Shown here one piece after another: positions 34,801-55,000 of a DNA stretch of 64,000 nucleotides (position 1 is its first letter; the number at the start of each line of letters is the position of its first letter). Under the pieces are notes generated by a model. That model was not told the origin of the DNA. It made no database searches and saw only the letters and a list, made by a program, of their open reading frames with translations. Source of the DNA: Nematostella vectensis (taxonomy: Eukaryota; Cnidaria; Anthozoa; Actiniaria; Edwardsiidae); assembly GCF_932526225.1 (NCBI RefSeq), contig NC_064047.1, positions 6,197,501 through 6,261,500 on the forward strand, in the 5' to 3' direction. Both the position numbers and the translations under genes were made by a program.

Positions 34801-37707
34801 CTATACATGTGCATTGTTGCCAAGTAAAATATTGGGCTGACAGTATCGTGGACGTGATTCACTATACATGTGCATTGTTGCCAAGTAAAATATTGGGCTG
34901 ACAGTATTGTGGACGTGATTCACTATACATGTGCATTGTTGCCAAGTAAAATATTGGGCTGACAGTATTGTGGACGTGATTCACTATACATGTGCATTGT
35001 TGCCAAGTAAAATATTGGGCTGACAGTATCGTGGACGTGATTCACTATACATGTGCATTGTTGACAAATAAAATATTGGGCAGACAGTATTGTGGACGTG
35101 ATTCACTATACATGTGCATTGTTGACAAGTAAAATATTGGGCAGACAGTATTGTGGACGTGATTCACTATACATGTGCATTGTTGCCAAGTAAAATATTG
35201 GGCACACAGTATTGTGGACGTGATTCACTATACATGTGCATTGTTGCCAAGTAAAATATTGGGCAGACAGTATTGTGGACGTGATTCACTATACATGTGC
35301 ATTGTTGACAAGTAAAATATTGGGCAGACAGTATTGTGGACATGATTTACTATACATGTGCATTGTTGACAAGTAAAATATTGGGCAGACAGTATTGTGG
35401 ACATGATTCACTATACATGTGCATTGTTGCCAAGTAAAATATTGGGCTGACAGTATCGTGGACGTGATTCACTATACATGTGCATTGTTGCCAAGTAAAA
35501 TATTGGGCAGACAGTATTGTGGACGTGATTCACTATACATGTGCATTGTTGACAAGTAAAATATTGGGCAGACAGTATCGTGGACGTGATTCACTATACA
35601 TGTGCATTGTTGCCAAGTAAAATATTGGGCTGACAGTATCGTGGACGTGATTCACTATACATGTGCATTGTTGACAAGTAAAATATTGGGCAGACAGTAT
35701 TGTGGACGTGATTCACTATACATGTGCATTGTTGACAAGTAAAATATTGGGCTGACAGTATTGTGGACGTGATTCACTATACATGTGCATTGTTGCCAAG
35801 TAAAATATTAGGCTGACAGTATTGTGGACGTGATTCACTATACATGTGCATTGTTGCCAAGTAAAATATTGGGCTGACAGTATCGTGGACGTGATTCACT
35901 ATACATGTGCATTGTTGCCAAGTAAAATATTGGGCTGACAGTATCGTGGACGTGATTCACTATACATGTGCATTGTTGACAAGTAAAATATTGGGCAGAC
36001 AGTATCGTGGACGTGATTCACTATACATGTGCATTGTTGCCAAGTAAAATATTGGGCTGACAGTATTGTGGACGTGATTCACTATACATGTGCATTGTTG
36101 CCAAGTAAAATATTGGGCTGACAGTATTCGTACATGTACTGTAGGGCTTGTTGTCGCTTTTGTATTGTTTTGCATTTTCGTGTGGATGCAGATCGTTTTG
36201 GAAACAGAACTAAAAGGTTGTGTTTTCAAACCAAAATGGATACGCGGAAAATGGGTCTAAGTACTCATGCATCATATGGTGATGTGACTCCTCTCAGGGT
36301 ATTATTGTATCTTGTACTTTTTTATGTGAATGTTGATTCTTACTTTCAGATATGACTGGTTCCAAATGGGCAATTCTGTTGTTATTTCTGTTTATGCCAA
36401 ACTCACTGACCCTAATGCAACAGTTATCAAGGCTAATAGTACCCAGGTAAGAAATATAAAAAATTTGAATTGGAATATTTTGTAGCTTTTGCACTGTTAT
36501 CAAAAAAGACCCAGCATTTTTTAGTGGTGCAGCATGATTTTCTGTATTTTTACAGCTTAGTGCCAGCATTATGTTTGGTGAAGCCAGTTCGTTTGATCTG
36601 GAGATTAGTTTGTATGGGGTAAGTAAATGTCTGTGATGCGCTCGTGTAGTCCTGGTATTAATTTAGAGTGCCCACAGCTTAAACAAGGACCCAAACTATA
36701 AAAGGGCTTGGCTCCACCCCCTTTTGGCTGAATAAAATTCAACTTCAAGATGACAACATGGCGTAACATTTTGTCGGTAGTGAGACTATTTAGTTGTGTT
36801 ATCCTTAATAATTTGAACTAATTTTTACTGCACATTCCTGCTTTTTTGGTGGGTTATTCATTGTTAGTAGCCAAGAGAAAATAAACCGAGCAAACGAGAA
36901 GAAAAGCGCTTTAAAAGTTGAGTTTGGGTTTCGCTCCTCGTGGGCAAATAAGACACGCTTGACTGAACTCCGGAGCTCCGCACCGCATAGCAGTTTACTG
37001 ACAACTGAGCCTTTCGTGGACCTGGTCCAGGCCCTTTTATAGTGCGGGTCCTTGTTTAATCCTGGTATTTTTTTCTGGTTTTCATAAATCAGACCATTTT
37101 CTCTTAGGTAGCTCCTCCTACCTCATAGTGGTACTTAATTTTAGTTAATTAAAGCGGACCTTCCAGTTAAGTGGGGAGTTTTTCCGAACCCCCCCCCCCC
37201 CTCCCCCTTGCTACGGGCCTGTAACGCTGGTTAGGAAATTGAGGTGGCTTTATAGAAAACCTTTTTCTCAGCCTATAATGTTTGCCAGTGACCAGCAACA
37301 TTACAGGCCATTTGGTTTGGATAGCTCAGGTGGCAGAGTGTCTCCCTAGTTGCTGGCTCTAGTCTCTGTTCTATGGCTGATTTCCACATATTTAATGCCA
37401 GGGTCATAGCAGGGGGGTGGGGCACTGGAAGATATAAAACCCCTCTTTTGCCTTTATCTTAAACTGCATGAACAGAATTTGGGGGTTCCAGGGGTGTTGA
37501 CTTTAGCCAATCAATCTCACAGTAATCCATGTGCAATTGATGATGATTTCATTGAGAGGTCACATTAATTCCTATGTGCAGGTGATAGATCCTGAGAAAA
37601 GCACAGTGCTCATGTCACCAACCAAGGTGGAGATCAAGCTTCGCAAGGCAGACATCGGCAGCTGGAGTAATCTAGAGCTCAAGACCACACCCCCCAAAAC
37701 TAGCTGA
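22852..37707 (+). CDS. CHORDC1: CHORD-containing HSP90 co-chaperone (CHORDC1/morgana), 13 exons
   Basis: Cytosolic zinc-binding co-chaperone of HSP90. In animals it also restrains ROCK-driven centrosome duplication; its plant relative is RAR1. Exons: 22852-22927, 27504-27553, 28453-28509, 29259-29339, 30434-30492, 31177-31289, 31367-31422, 32453-32523, 33724-33829, 34321-34346, 36350-36446, 36556-36618 and 37582-37707. Phases all join to 326 aa (human 332). CHORD1 starts at CYNKGCG and includes [18 protein letters not shown] and DFTEFL. CHORD2 starts at CKNSSC with [20 protein letters not shown] and DFNEFL. A CS domain (p23-like) fills the C-terminal third, from YDWFQ to VEIKLRKAD. Exon 10 is a 26-base microexon. 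Three snoRNA-like copies lie in introns 1, 3 and 9. Confidence 0.97.
23502..23636 (+). ncRNA. C/D-box snoRNA-like gene, copy 1 (CHORDC1 intron 1)
   Basis: C box ATGATGA at 23508-23514, D' box CTGA at 23529-23532, a CCAGCC/GGCTGG hairpin, C'-like TGATG at 23557-23561, and D box CTGA at 23628-23631. The terminal stem is AGC (23504-23506) with GCT (23632-23634). The order is that of a box C/D snoRNA hosted in an intron, same strand as the host. At about 130 bases it is longer than most. The guide target was not identified. Confidence 0.6.
23693..25960. mobile_element. piggyBac-like non-autonomous transposon flanked by TTAA
   Basis: In CHORDC1 intron 1. It opens CCCATTCGCTCC and closes GGAGCGAATGGG, a 12-base inverted pair, with TTAA directly outside each end (23689-23692 and 25961-25964). 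TTAA targets and CCC/GGG ends are hallmarks of piggyBac-type elements. About 2.27 kb, with no transposase recognised. It carries a second element nested at 24147-24867. Confidence 0.75.
24147..24867. mobile_element. nested transposon with GGGGCCGGTTGCACAAAG ends
   Basis: The left end GGGGCCGGTTGCACAAAGCC and right end GGCTTTGTGCAACCGGCCCC form a 20-base inverted repeat. Next to the ends, several direct and inverted TTATCC/GGATAA motifs and a second GGTTGCACAAAGC are seen. About 720 bases. The 105-codon frame inside has no recognisable domain. No target duplication could be defined. Confidence 0.75.
26358..26703. mobile_element. short transposon with TAACCTGAGTATCAGGC ends
   Basis: The 17-base ends are exact inverted copies, about 345 bases apart, in CHORDC1 intron 1. 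A further GCCTGATATTCAGGC at 27373 may be the end of a related or larger element reaching there. Non-coding. Confidence 0.6.
27777..28024. mobile_element. short inverted-repeat transposon (same family as 13149)
   Basis: In CHORDC1 intron 2. AGCCGCATTGTCACCAGTTT on the left is matched by AAACTGGTGACAATGCAGCT on the right; TTAA borders both sides. About 245 bases, non-coding. The inner ACTTCC/GGAAGT also pairs. Confidence 0.75.
28643..28805. mobile_element. short inverted-repeat transposon in CHORDC1 intron 3
   Basis: AGGCCATTCCAGCTATA at the left faces CATAGCTAGAATGGCCGA at the right, about 160 bases in all. A single related end (CTTATAGCTGGAATGTCC) is present near 51553. Confidence 0.6.
29020..29154 (+). 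ncRNA. C/D-box snoRNA-like gene, copy 2 (CHORDC1 intron 3)
   Basis: C box ATGATGA at 29026-29032 and D box CTGA at 29146-29149. The terminal stem TGGC (29021-29024) pairs with GCCA (29150-29153); compared with copy 1 both strands of the stem changed together (AGC/GCT to GGC/GCC). Inner hairpin CCAGTC/GGCTGG keeps pairing through a G-U. The segments just before D' and D are identical to copy 1. The long inner stem is weaker here, so this copy may be decaying. Confidence 0.55.
29590..30100 (-). mobile_element. 5'-truncated LINE fragment in CHORDC1 intron 4
   Basis: The minus-strand frame (30074-29748) contains the NYNTR motif with following basic and aromatic residues typical of the C-terminal end of non-LTR retrotransposon reverse transcriptases. 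Downstream on that strand comes AATAAAGTTGATTGATTG, a LINE-like tail with a TTGA/ATTG microsatellite ending near 29590. The upstream part is missing, as expected for 5' truncation. Confidence 0.6.
31440..31740. repeat. three-copy tandem repeat, about 105 bases
   Basis: TAGTAATGACT(G/A)AG, AATTAGTTATAAAAA and CAGCCATGATATAAA recur about every 105 bases in CHORDC1 intron 7. An inverted pair (CAGTTCTACGACCGTAAGG near 31832, CCTTGCGTTCGTAGAACTG near 31999) follows, perhaps another small element. Confidence 0.7.
33002..33598. mobile_element. hAT-like non-autonomous element in CHORDC1 intron 8
   Basis: The ends CAGGGCTTCTGGAATTA and TAATTCCAGAAGCCCTG are a 17-base inverted pair 597 bases apart. 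ATTATT lies outside each end, possibly part of a target duplication. CAGGG termini suggest hAT. The interior is built of GCGTAATTT/CGCGTAAT repeats; no transposase. Confidence 0.7.
33890..34023 (+). ncRNA. C/D-box snoRNA-like gene, copy 3 (CHORDC1 intron 9)
   Basis: C box ATGATGA at 33896-33902, D box CTGA at 34016-34019, terminal stem GGC/GCC. Differs from copy 1 by only a few bases in the body. Similarity to the other copies starts abruptly at the terminal stem and ends at the D box, as expected for a defined RNA rather than an arbitrary duplication. Confidence 0.6.
34785..36128. repeat. 61-bp minisatellite, about 22 copies, CHORDC1 intron 10
   Basis: The unit carries GTGGACGTGATTCACTATAC, then ATGTGCATTGTTG, then AAGTAAAATATTGGGC. 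Units differ at a few fixed positions (TTGCC/TTGAC, GGGCTGAC/GGGCAGAC, TATCGTGG/TATTGTGG), which would allow the copies to be typed. It lies between the 26-base exon 10 and exon 11. Confidence 0.98.
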
Positions 37708-38034
37708 GGCCTGGAATCAGGACACTTGAACAAGACACAAACATTGAACACTTTGCATTTATATCTAGAGCTGAAAGTTGAAGCATAACAAACATTCGAG
37801 CTAAACGTAACTGAACTGACATTGTACACTTATGTTACCAGCTAAGGACCGTGACCATACACCCCTCAAATCGATTCTGTTACTTTGACTTTGACACTAG
37901 TGAAGTGTTGAACGCTGTACACTTATGTTTAGAACTGGTCTAGACTCATGATAGTAAGCTTGCTGGCCAGGTTTTCCCTGCTGTTCTTGTTAGGTGTAAA
38001 AGGAACTAAGCTAGAAAAAAAATAACTATTACTA

Positions 38035-38040
38035 AATAAA
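38035..38040 (+). terminator. CHORDC1 polyadenylation signal
   Basis: AATAAA lies 328 bases after the CHORDC1 stop, followed by GT-rich sequence. Confidence 0.6.
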
Positions 38041-38832
38041 TACTATCTTTCGTTGAATGGTGTGTATTCCTCTGTTCCTAATTAAATATGCAAGAATTAA
38101 TTCTGAGTCTCAAATCTCGCATCCATATCCAAACGTTGTGGGAGTATCTCTTTTTTATAAGTATATAGTATTTTATAACTTTTTTTTATAAGTTCAGCCT
38201 GAGATTTCACCAAATTCTGCACAGGCCCAGCAAAATAGATGTATTTGAGTAATGCGCTCTAAAATGTAGAACGAAGTTTTGTTCACACTAGCGACCGATA
38301 TACTTCCTTATTACAACACAAATTATAAGTAAGTACACTAGTATAGTATTTGACGATTCTTCAATAAGAAATGACACACGTTTTGGCAGCCAAGGTGGCA
38401 TGCACGTGCGTATGACAGTCATCAAGAGAGTATGATGTGGGCCAATCCTTTCATACTCCCTTGCAGACACGATGGAAATTTCAGTGATGAATCAGACTCA
38501 GCCATTAGCTGAGAGTAAAGGAAAGGTGTGAGGAAAGTGTGAGAGGGGGGCCTCCCGCAATTCTTAGCGCACAAAGATCTGACTCAGATCTACGAGGAAG
38601 AGGTAACCGATTTTTACGAAACTTCACAGAGGTGAGCACTCGTAGGTTGTAATTGGGAATTTCTTGCAAATCCAAAGGGCGGGAGGAACAGAGTTTGTTA
38701 GGCTAAATACTGACGAAATTCCCTCTAATTTGGCTGACGTGCCTCTCCCTGTTTGCTAAAAAACCCAGTCAAGTTACGTTGCGCTAATCTTGGCTGTCTA
38801 AGGTACTACTCCTTGGCGCGCTATAGGTTTGT

Positions 38833-39373
38833 CCTCACTTGGACGTAAAGCGCAAGCAGCCCACGGAATTTTCCGATTCACCTGGAACGCAAGCGCAAGA
38901 GAACGCAACTGCTAAGGTGGTAATACGAGCAGCAAAATCATACAACTTTAGTGGCAGTGCCGTTGTGCGTTTTACTACCGGCGAACAAACTTTTGTCGCC
39001 AGCAGTTTTTTTTGTTGCAAGTTGGAAAAGTTTGCTGCAGAAAGTAGGAGATTGTCCTCGTTTTTGCAACAAAACCCGTAAAGTAGCCAGTACACCAGAC
39101 TTGTCTCGCAGCAAAAAGACATCAAGCATACGCAAGCACTTAAAGTCACACATCTGTTTCACCGAGAAAAAAGAAGGCGGTAAACAGCAAGAACCAGTCT
39201 ATCCTTTGCTGCGACAAAAGTTTGTTCGCCGGTAGTAACACGCTCAAAATCGCCTTTCGAACTTTTTTTTGCAAATGCTTTCACAAAAGTTGTACTTTTT
39301 TCCTGCTCGTATTACCGTAACTCACTTGTGTTCCGCTTCAATTATCGCTTGCGCTTGCGTCGTAGTGAGAACC
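38833..39373. mobile_element. inverted-repeat transposon with GCGCAAGC ends
   Basis: CTCACTTGGACGTAAAGCGC on the left faces GCGCTTGCGTCGTAGTGAG on the right (imperfect). A second inner pair, CCGGCGAACAAACTTTTGTC and its inverted copy ACAAAAGTTTGTTCGCCGG, strengthens the fold. About 540 bases; the overlapping open frames on both strands reflect this symmetry, not genes. Confidence 0.65.
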
Positions 39374-39569
39374 ACCGTTCGACGCGCTATACTAGTCGAA
39401 ACTTTGGCTAACCGCCTTTGCAAATCCCCAAACCACAAATTGTGATCTTGGGCTCCCTGTGATTTCCATCCGTTCTTATTTTTGGGACCTGACTCATATA
39501 AGGAAAAGAATTACACTAATTATTAATAGAATAGCAATAATAAGGTTGTCACTATATGAGCAGAATATA

Positions 39570-40030
39570 TTTGACTGCATTTTAGAACGCATCAGGACTA
39601 AACGAGAAAATGTTTTTCTTCTTCTTTCTGAGCCTCGGCATGTTCTTAACATGTTTTTAAAATTTGTTGAATCCCAGGCTGGACGTTCTTATAAAAAAGG
39701 TTCTTAAAAAAAAGAGTACCCGATGAGTTAGAAAGAGAATTTCAGAATAACATAACATCTAAGTTTATTATGAACATTATTTGATTCTTCATTTTAGAAC
39801 GCAAAAAAAATATATTTTAGAACGCATTTTAGAACGCATCAGGACTAAACGGGAAATTATTTTTCTTCTTCTATCTGAGCCTCGGCATGTTCTTAACATG
39901 TTTTTAAAATTTGTTGAATCCCAGGCTGGACGTTCTTATAAAAAAAGGTTCTTAAAAAAAAGAGAACGAGAATTTCAGAATAACATAACATCTAAGTTTA
40001 TTGTGAACATTATTTGATTCTTCATTTTAG
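39570..40030. repeat. two-copy local duplication, about 250 bases
   Basis: GCATCAGGACTAAACG, GAGCCTCGGCATGTTCTTAA and CCCAGGCTGGACGTTCTTAT occur twice (near 39590 and 39835). A diverged inverted relative lies at 8990-9065. Both copies keep an open frame of similar sequence, but no domain is recognised; probably a decayed mobile element. Confidence 0.6.
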
Positions 40031-40119
40031 AACGCAAAAAAGTATATATTTTGCTGCTATTTCGGCTAAACGGGTAAAATGGAGGATATGAAAGGCTAAA
40101 GAAAAAAAATTCATTCATT

Positions 40120-40201
40120 CGTTGCGGGCAGGATTCGAACCTGCGCGGGAAGATCCCATTGGATTTCTAGTCCAACGCCTTAACCACTCGGCCACCGCAA
40201 C
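40120..40201 (-). tRNA. tRNA-Ser(AGA)
   Basis: An 82-base class II tRNA on the minus strand. The acceptor stem GTTGCGG pairs with CCGCAAC. The anticodon loop is CTAGAAA on a TTGGA/TCCAA stem, so the anticodon is AGA (codon UCU; A34 is normally modified to inosine). It has a short variable arm and a GGTTCGAATCC T arm/B box. A run of eight T's follows on that strand (Pol III terminator). Confidence 0.95.
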
Positions 40202-40453
40202 CGCTGTGCAGTACTGGTGTCAAAAATAATTTACTTATACATTCTTACAAACTAAGAGTTCTATAAAGCCAATCTTTTCCCAGTATTGTCATTTTTGAAT
40301 ATCTTAAAAAAATTTAAGGTTAGTGGCACACACAATCAGATGTCGAAATTTTGTTCTGATATAATTTCCAAACTCCTTTGAAACAATAAATCTGCCTGCC
40401 GTTTCCTGACCAGCGGCAATATTACTGTATCATCCGGGGATTGTTCGGCTTCA

Positions 40454-40480
40454 GTCACGTGACCGGGGCATTTGGCGGGG
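40454..40480 (+). promoter_or_regulatory. RBBP4 proximal promoter: E-box and E2F-like site
   Basis: The palindrome GTCACGTGAC (40454-40463) and TTTGGCGGGG (40471-40480), close to the E2F consensus, lie 70-95 bases before the RBBP4 start codon. E2F control would suit an Rb-associated, replication-linked chromatin protein; binding is inferred. Confidence 0.5.
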
Positions 40481-40548
40481 AATACGCACGCCATCTTCAC
40501 TGCTTTGAAAAATTCGAAACCCTTGCGAACACAGTGTCCGTTCCAAAA

Positions 40549-50463
<9,915 letters not shown>

Positions 50464-50491
<28 letters not shown>

Positions 50492-50640
50492 ACACACTCC
50501 ACAACATCTTTAAAGCTATCTATTACTACAGCCCACTACACCGACACCAGAACTAGAGGAGCCCCGCCCCACCTAGACACACTACACAACCATTTAACAC
50601 CCTATTACTACACTGCTATACCAGTGCTAGAACTAGAGCA
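50464..50640 (+). repeat. 80-85-bp repeat spanning the RBBP4 stop codon
   Basis: GAACTAGAGGA(C/G) with CCCGCCCCACCTAGACACAC occurs at 50465 (final codons and stop) and again about 85 bases later in the 3' UTR; a partial third copy (AGAACTAGAGCAGCC) starts near 50630. Confidence 0.8.
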
Positions 50641-51711
50641 GCCTGCTAACCTTGGCACTAATCAGCCATACTTTTGGAGACACATGACTTAGAGCAGACC
50701 GTGTCAGCTAGACACCCTACTCCTGTTCTTCAACTGGGTTAACTAATTGGCATCATTCACAAACCAGGTGTCAAAGCCAATAAGAAAAAAAATGGTTGGA
50801 AGTAGAGGTAGTGAAAGCAAAATTGGTATTCCCCTACCCTCATCACCCGAGTTACGTCGACTGTTTTAAGATTCTCAATCTATTCTAGATTTTGATTGAC
50901 CAATGGGAAAACAACTCCGATTGGCTGAGGCTCGACATGATCATCCAATCAAAGACTTTGCTTTACTTTTTGTATCAGGGTTGTTTAGGGGCCGACCATT
51001 TGATATCTGAGGGGGCGGGGGTAAAATAACATTTCCCTGCTCGATGTTTTTTATTGCAACCAGATCGCTTTTCTCTGCCTTTTAACCATTAATTACTTGT
51101 TCGATTTTTCTTTCTATAAATTTTGGCTTTTTAAGATTCTCGTTACTGACTCATCAGATTCGGAATTGTCGACCCCTAACATATAATTTTTCTTGTTACA
51201 AGGGTAGAACTCTCTCTTCTTTTGTAGTGAACGTGATATTATTTTGTAAAAAAGTAAAAAAAAACTTAAAATATTTGAAAATGCATTGTTTGTTCTGTGG
51301 TTACATTTTAATAGCACTGGCGCCTTGGCAACTCCCCAATAAGCCAATAAGCCTCGCTTAAGGGCCATAAAATGGAAAAGTCCTCGGGTCAACAAGTTCC
51401 CGTACGTCCACGGCACGCGCACTCGGCCAATAAGGATCAATATTTACGCCATTTATGAAATGTGTTCGCACTTGGCGTTCATTTCCTAAAAAAGTTGCAT
51501 TGTTGTTTATTCTCGTGACAAAATTTGAGGCTTAGGTAGGTCTCTGGTTATGCGCGCGCAAACTTATAGCTGGAATGTCCTATTGACCGTGGTTGTTGGA
51601 GTTTCTACATGTGGATAAGTTTTTCACGTGCTTCCATTGAATTTAAATCCAATTCTATTGCTTTCTGCCTTCGTCCATGTTGCCGTCCTAGTTTTTGAAG
51701 GCCCCCGGTAA

Positions 51712-51950
51712 GACGTACAAAGAAGGCCAATCACGCCGCCATTTTTCTGCTCCCGCTCAATACCAAGTGACTCAAAGAATCCATTTCCATCGGCTCATTC
51801 AAGCAAGTGACTGAGAGACTTCTAATCAAATATTGTCAATAACATATCAGGCTAAATTTCGTAGATTGTTATTTTGAAGTTTCCTTGAGAATAAACCGTT
51901 GTATTTTCAATGATAAACAATAACAAAGGAGTGGTTGATCGACATTTTTT
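51712..51950 (-). repeat. dispersed repeat, copy B (inverted relative of 4568)
   Basis: Reverse-complement match to 4568-4810, including GGCCAATCACGCCGCCAT, AATCCATTTCCATCGGC and CAAAGGAGTGGTTGATCGAC. Lies between the converging RBBP4 and nucleotidase genes. An AGGGGCCGACCATTTGATAT motif near 50988 and a lone transposon end near 51553 occupy the rest of this gap; no gene is seen in 50492-52098. Confidence 0.6.
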
Positions 51951-52098
51951 AATGATAGTAATAGTTATCAAGCTCAAGTGAAGTGCTATATATGGCAAAA
52001 AATGATGCTTCGCGCGTGACGTTACCATAAATGCCTGTACAAAACATGTTTACAAACTTTGAGCAACATCTCCATATATGGCCAAAAAGGGCAAGCGA

Positions 52099-55000
52099 CT
52101 AACAGTGTAAAATGAAGCTCAAAACTAAAGAGAGAGTTAAAAGTGTCGCGTGATTAGTTTCCAGTGCACGCGCGGCTGACTCGACTGTGACAAAACTGAC
52201 TCTTCCCTCCTCCCCTGTAAAGATAGGGCTTTTCCATTCGATGTATTTCGACACTACATCCGCCTCTAACTCGTCACCCTTCTCGAGATGAAGCCTTCTT
52301 TTAAACACAGAAAACCCCGACCCTCCCCCTGCGATCCAAGAATTGGTTATGACTTTGTAGATGCCGGTATCATTGAGGTCGTGGTAGATTGGAACTAGAC
52401 ACTGAGCGCAGCGGACCTTGACCTTGACGACGCGTGTCATAGGTTCACGAGACATGTCATAGGAAACCTTGAGACCTAGACACAATAAAAGTAAGCAGTT
52501 GAGACAGAATCCATGAAACAGTCCGTAGACGTTGCGCTACATATATCTTATTTTTGCGTGCGACTGCGTCTCGTTTTGTACTTTTTCGTTCATGACGCGC
52601 TGTGGCGTCATATGCGCATCTATTACAGAAGAGAAGCAGAATGATAAAACGCAATATATTTGTTTTTTACAACAATAAAAATGTTTTTTATGTTACAATC
52701 TAGTTTTTGGGAGCGTGTGCACATGTTGGCGCCAAACGTGCGTGATCAATCAAACCGCGCGATTTACGAGTGATGTTGTATAAAACATTATACTCGTCAC
52801 GCTTTGTGTGGGGTTCTACCCACTCCTTGTACCCCTTCTCGATCCTACCCCACCCTACCCCAGTAGCCTAGACGTCTCATGGTTTCATTACCTGAGACTT
52901 GGAGGAACGTGTAACTCGGCCACGTTCTCACTGATTGTTCCAGTACCCCGCGAAGATCAGAACCCTTCATGTTGAGAACGTCAAACGTATTAGAGTACGG
53001 CATGGCGTCAAACAACTCCCCGTACGTCACGTAACCTGCAAATGTAACAATAGTCACGCAAGAGAACAATGACAGTCACTCAACAAAAAGACCCATCATA
53101 GATAGTACGTCGCCCGTACGTCACGTAACCTACAACGGCACAGTAGTCACGCAATAGAACAATGATAGTCATGCAACAAAAGAACCATCTTAGATAGTAC
53201 GTCACGTAACCTACAATGTAAAGCCACATAACTGAGCAATGAAAGTTACGCGGCAAAACGGTGACAGTCACGCAACAAACAATAAAAAATAAAACAATGA
53301 GAGTTCCAAGATAGATGTTAAATTCATGATGGCTCACTTAAGGCGATTGAGTAAAAAGATAGCACATGATATCTTTTAATTAAAAAAAAAAAAAAACATG
53401 AAGAAACCATGCGTCACGCAGGCCGGACACAAGAAAAAGATGGTCGTCACCTTCTGGAGTAAGCTCAATGGACTTGAAGATATTTCCAGCAGTTTGCAAG
53501 CCGACACTCGCCCCAGTCCATTGCATGGACGTTGCTGTCTTATTAGCATACGTCATGACCATGGCATCTGTGATGACGTTGCCAAGGTTACACTCGCCGC
53601 GCCAGCAGACATCTCTGTCCCCGTTGAGCTGGACTAGTGATCGTCCAATCTTGATCTAAGAAAACCAAAAACTGCATCTTCAGGGTATAAATGACTCTAA
53701 AGAGTATAAGGCTAAAAGCCATGTTACACGAAGCATGTCGCCTGACATTCCTGCAGCTTGTAACGCATTTTTTGTTGCGTTGCGGGTTGCAAGAAAATTA
53801 CGCGTGTAACATTCCTATTTTGCACTTTGCAATGCAATTTTTGTTGCGTTTTGTGTTACAAAAAAAAACTACGCTCGTAACATCTCCTTTTTGCAACTTG
53901 CAATACAATTTTTGCATTTTTGTATTTGCGTTGCGACTTAAAAGACAATTACACGTGTAACATTCCCTTTTTGTAACTTGCAATGCAAATTTTTGTTGCG
54001 TTGCAAGATGAGAGAAAAGTAGAATTGGTTTCTATACCTTTCGCAACAGCGCAAGAAAAATGCCCTTGGTATCACCTCTCCGCAACTGCAATGTTTCGTC
54101 ATCGTTGCATTGCAAGTTGCAGGAAAAAATTGCCTAATTTTATTTTAAAGAATTATAGGATCCAAAAGGCTGGAATAGAGGAATGATAGTGAAAGCTAAG
54201 AAAGTGCATTCAAATGGATGTTTGTTTGATCCAACGTATGATAACGCCGTATTTTCTCCCAACATCACGTCGCGTGGTTGCGCGTCCGTGTACGTTGCCT
54301 TGGCAGCAAAAAATTAGCATATAATCGAGATATTATTAGCTTAAATAATCTCCTTGATATTTATCGAAGTTGCGGTGGCCGAGCGGTTAAGGCGTTGGAC
54401 TAGAAATCCAATGGGATATTCCCGCGCAGGTTCGAATCCTGCTCGCAACGAACATTTTTTATGTAAATGTTAATATATTCCGTAGCTTCCGAGTCTGGTT
54501 TAAAGTATTTTGCTATGCTGTAATATGCAATTATTTTGTATTTGTAGATCTGTTGATCTTCTCTAGATAATCAAGGGATTTGGTTTATATGAGGCACTTC
54601 TGTTGTTTTGGGGAAAAAACTTTTAAAAGCTAGTTCTAGTATATCTTCTCTCGGTAATTGAATGAGGGGCAAGATTAGGATCCAAAAAGTGAATGCAACG
54701 TCAGATCATCTAGTATGGTTCTTTTGACAACTATTCATCCGGCAATCAATTCGATTTGGTCTGTAAAAAAGTAGATTTTGCTAGATTTTTTTTCAATTTA
54801 GAAAGTTCAGAGGCAGGAAGAACAGAGTTTAAAAACCACGAAACTCCCTCAAATTTAGCCTGGGGACTGTTCGCGTGCCAAGGGGTAGTAGCTCAGATTA
54901 CGCAACGTAACTTGACCGTGTTTTCTAAGGAAACACGGAGAAAGTGTCGCAAACAAGGTACATTTCAGCCAAATTTGAGAGAATTTCGTAGTTTAGAACT

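Noticed and set aside
34785-36128. CRISPR-like array
   Set aside because: Units follow each other directly with no unique spacers, inside an intron of an animal gene.
38839-39235. Overlapping open frames on both strands
   Set aside because: Caused by the inverted-repeat structure of the 38833-39373 element.
53080-53337. Minus-strand frame beside nucleotidase exon 6 repeating GYVTYG-like residues
   Set aside because: It is local duplication of the acceptor-side sequence (CGTACGTCACGTAACCT) in the intron; the exon at 52892-53035 alone keeps the correct phase. Noted as yet another small duplication at a splice site.
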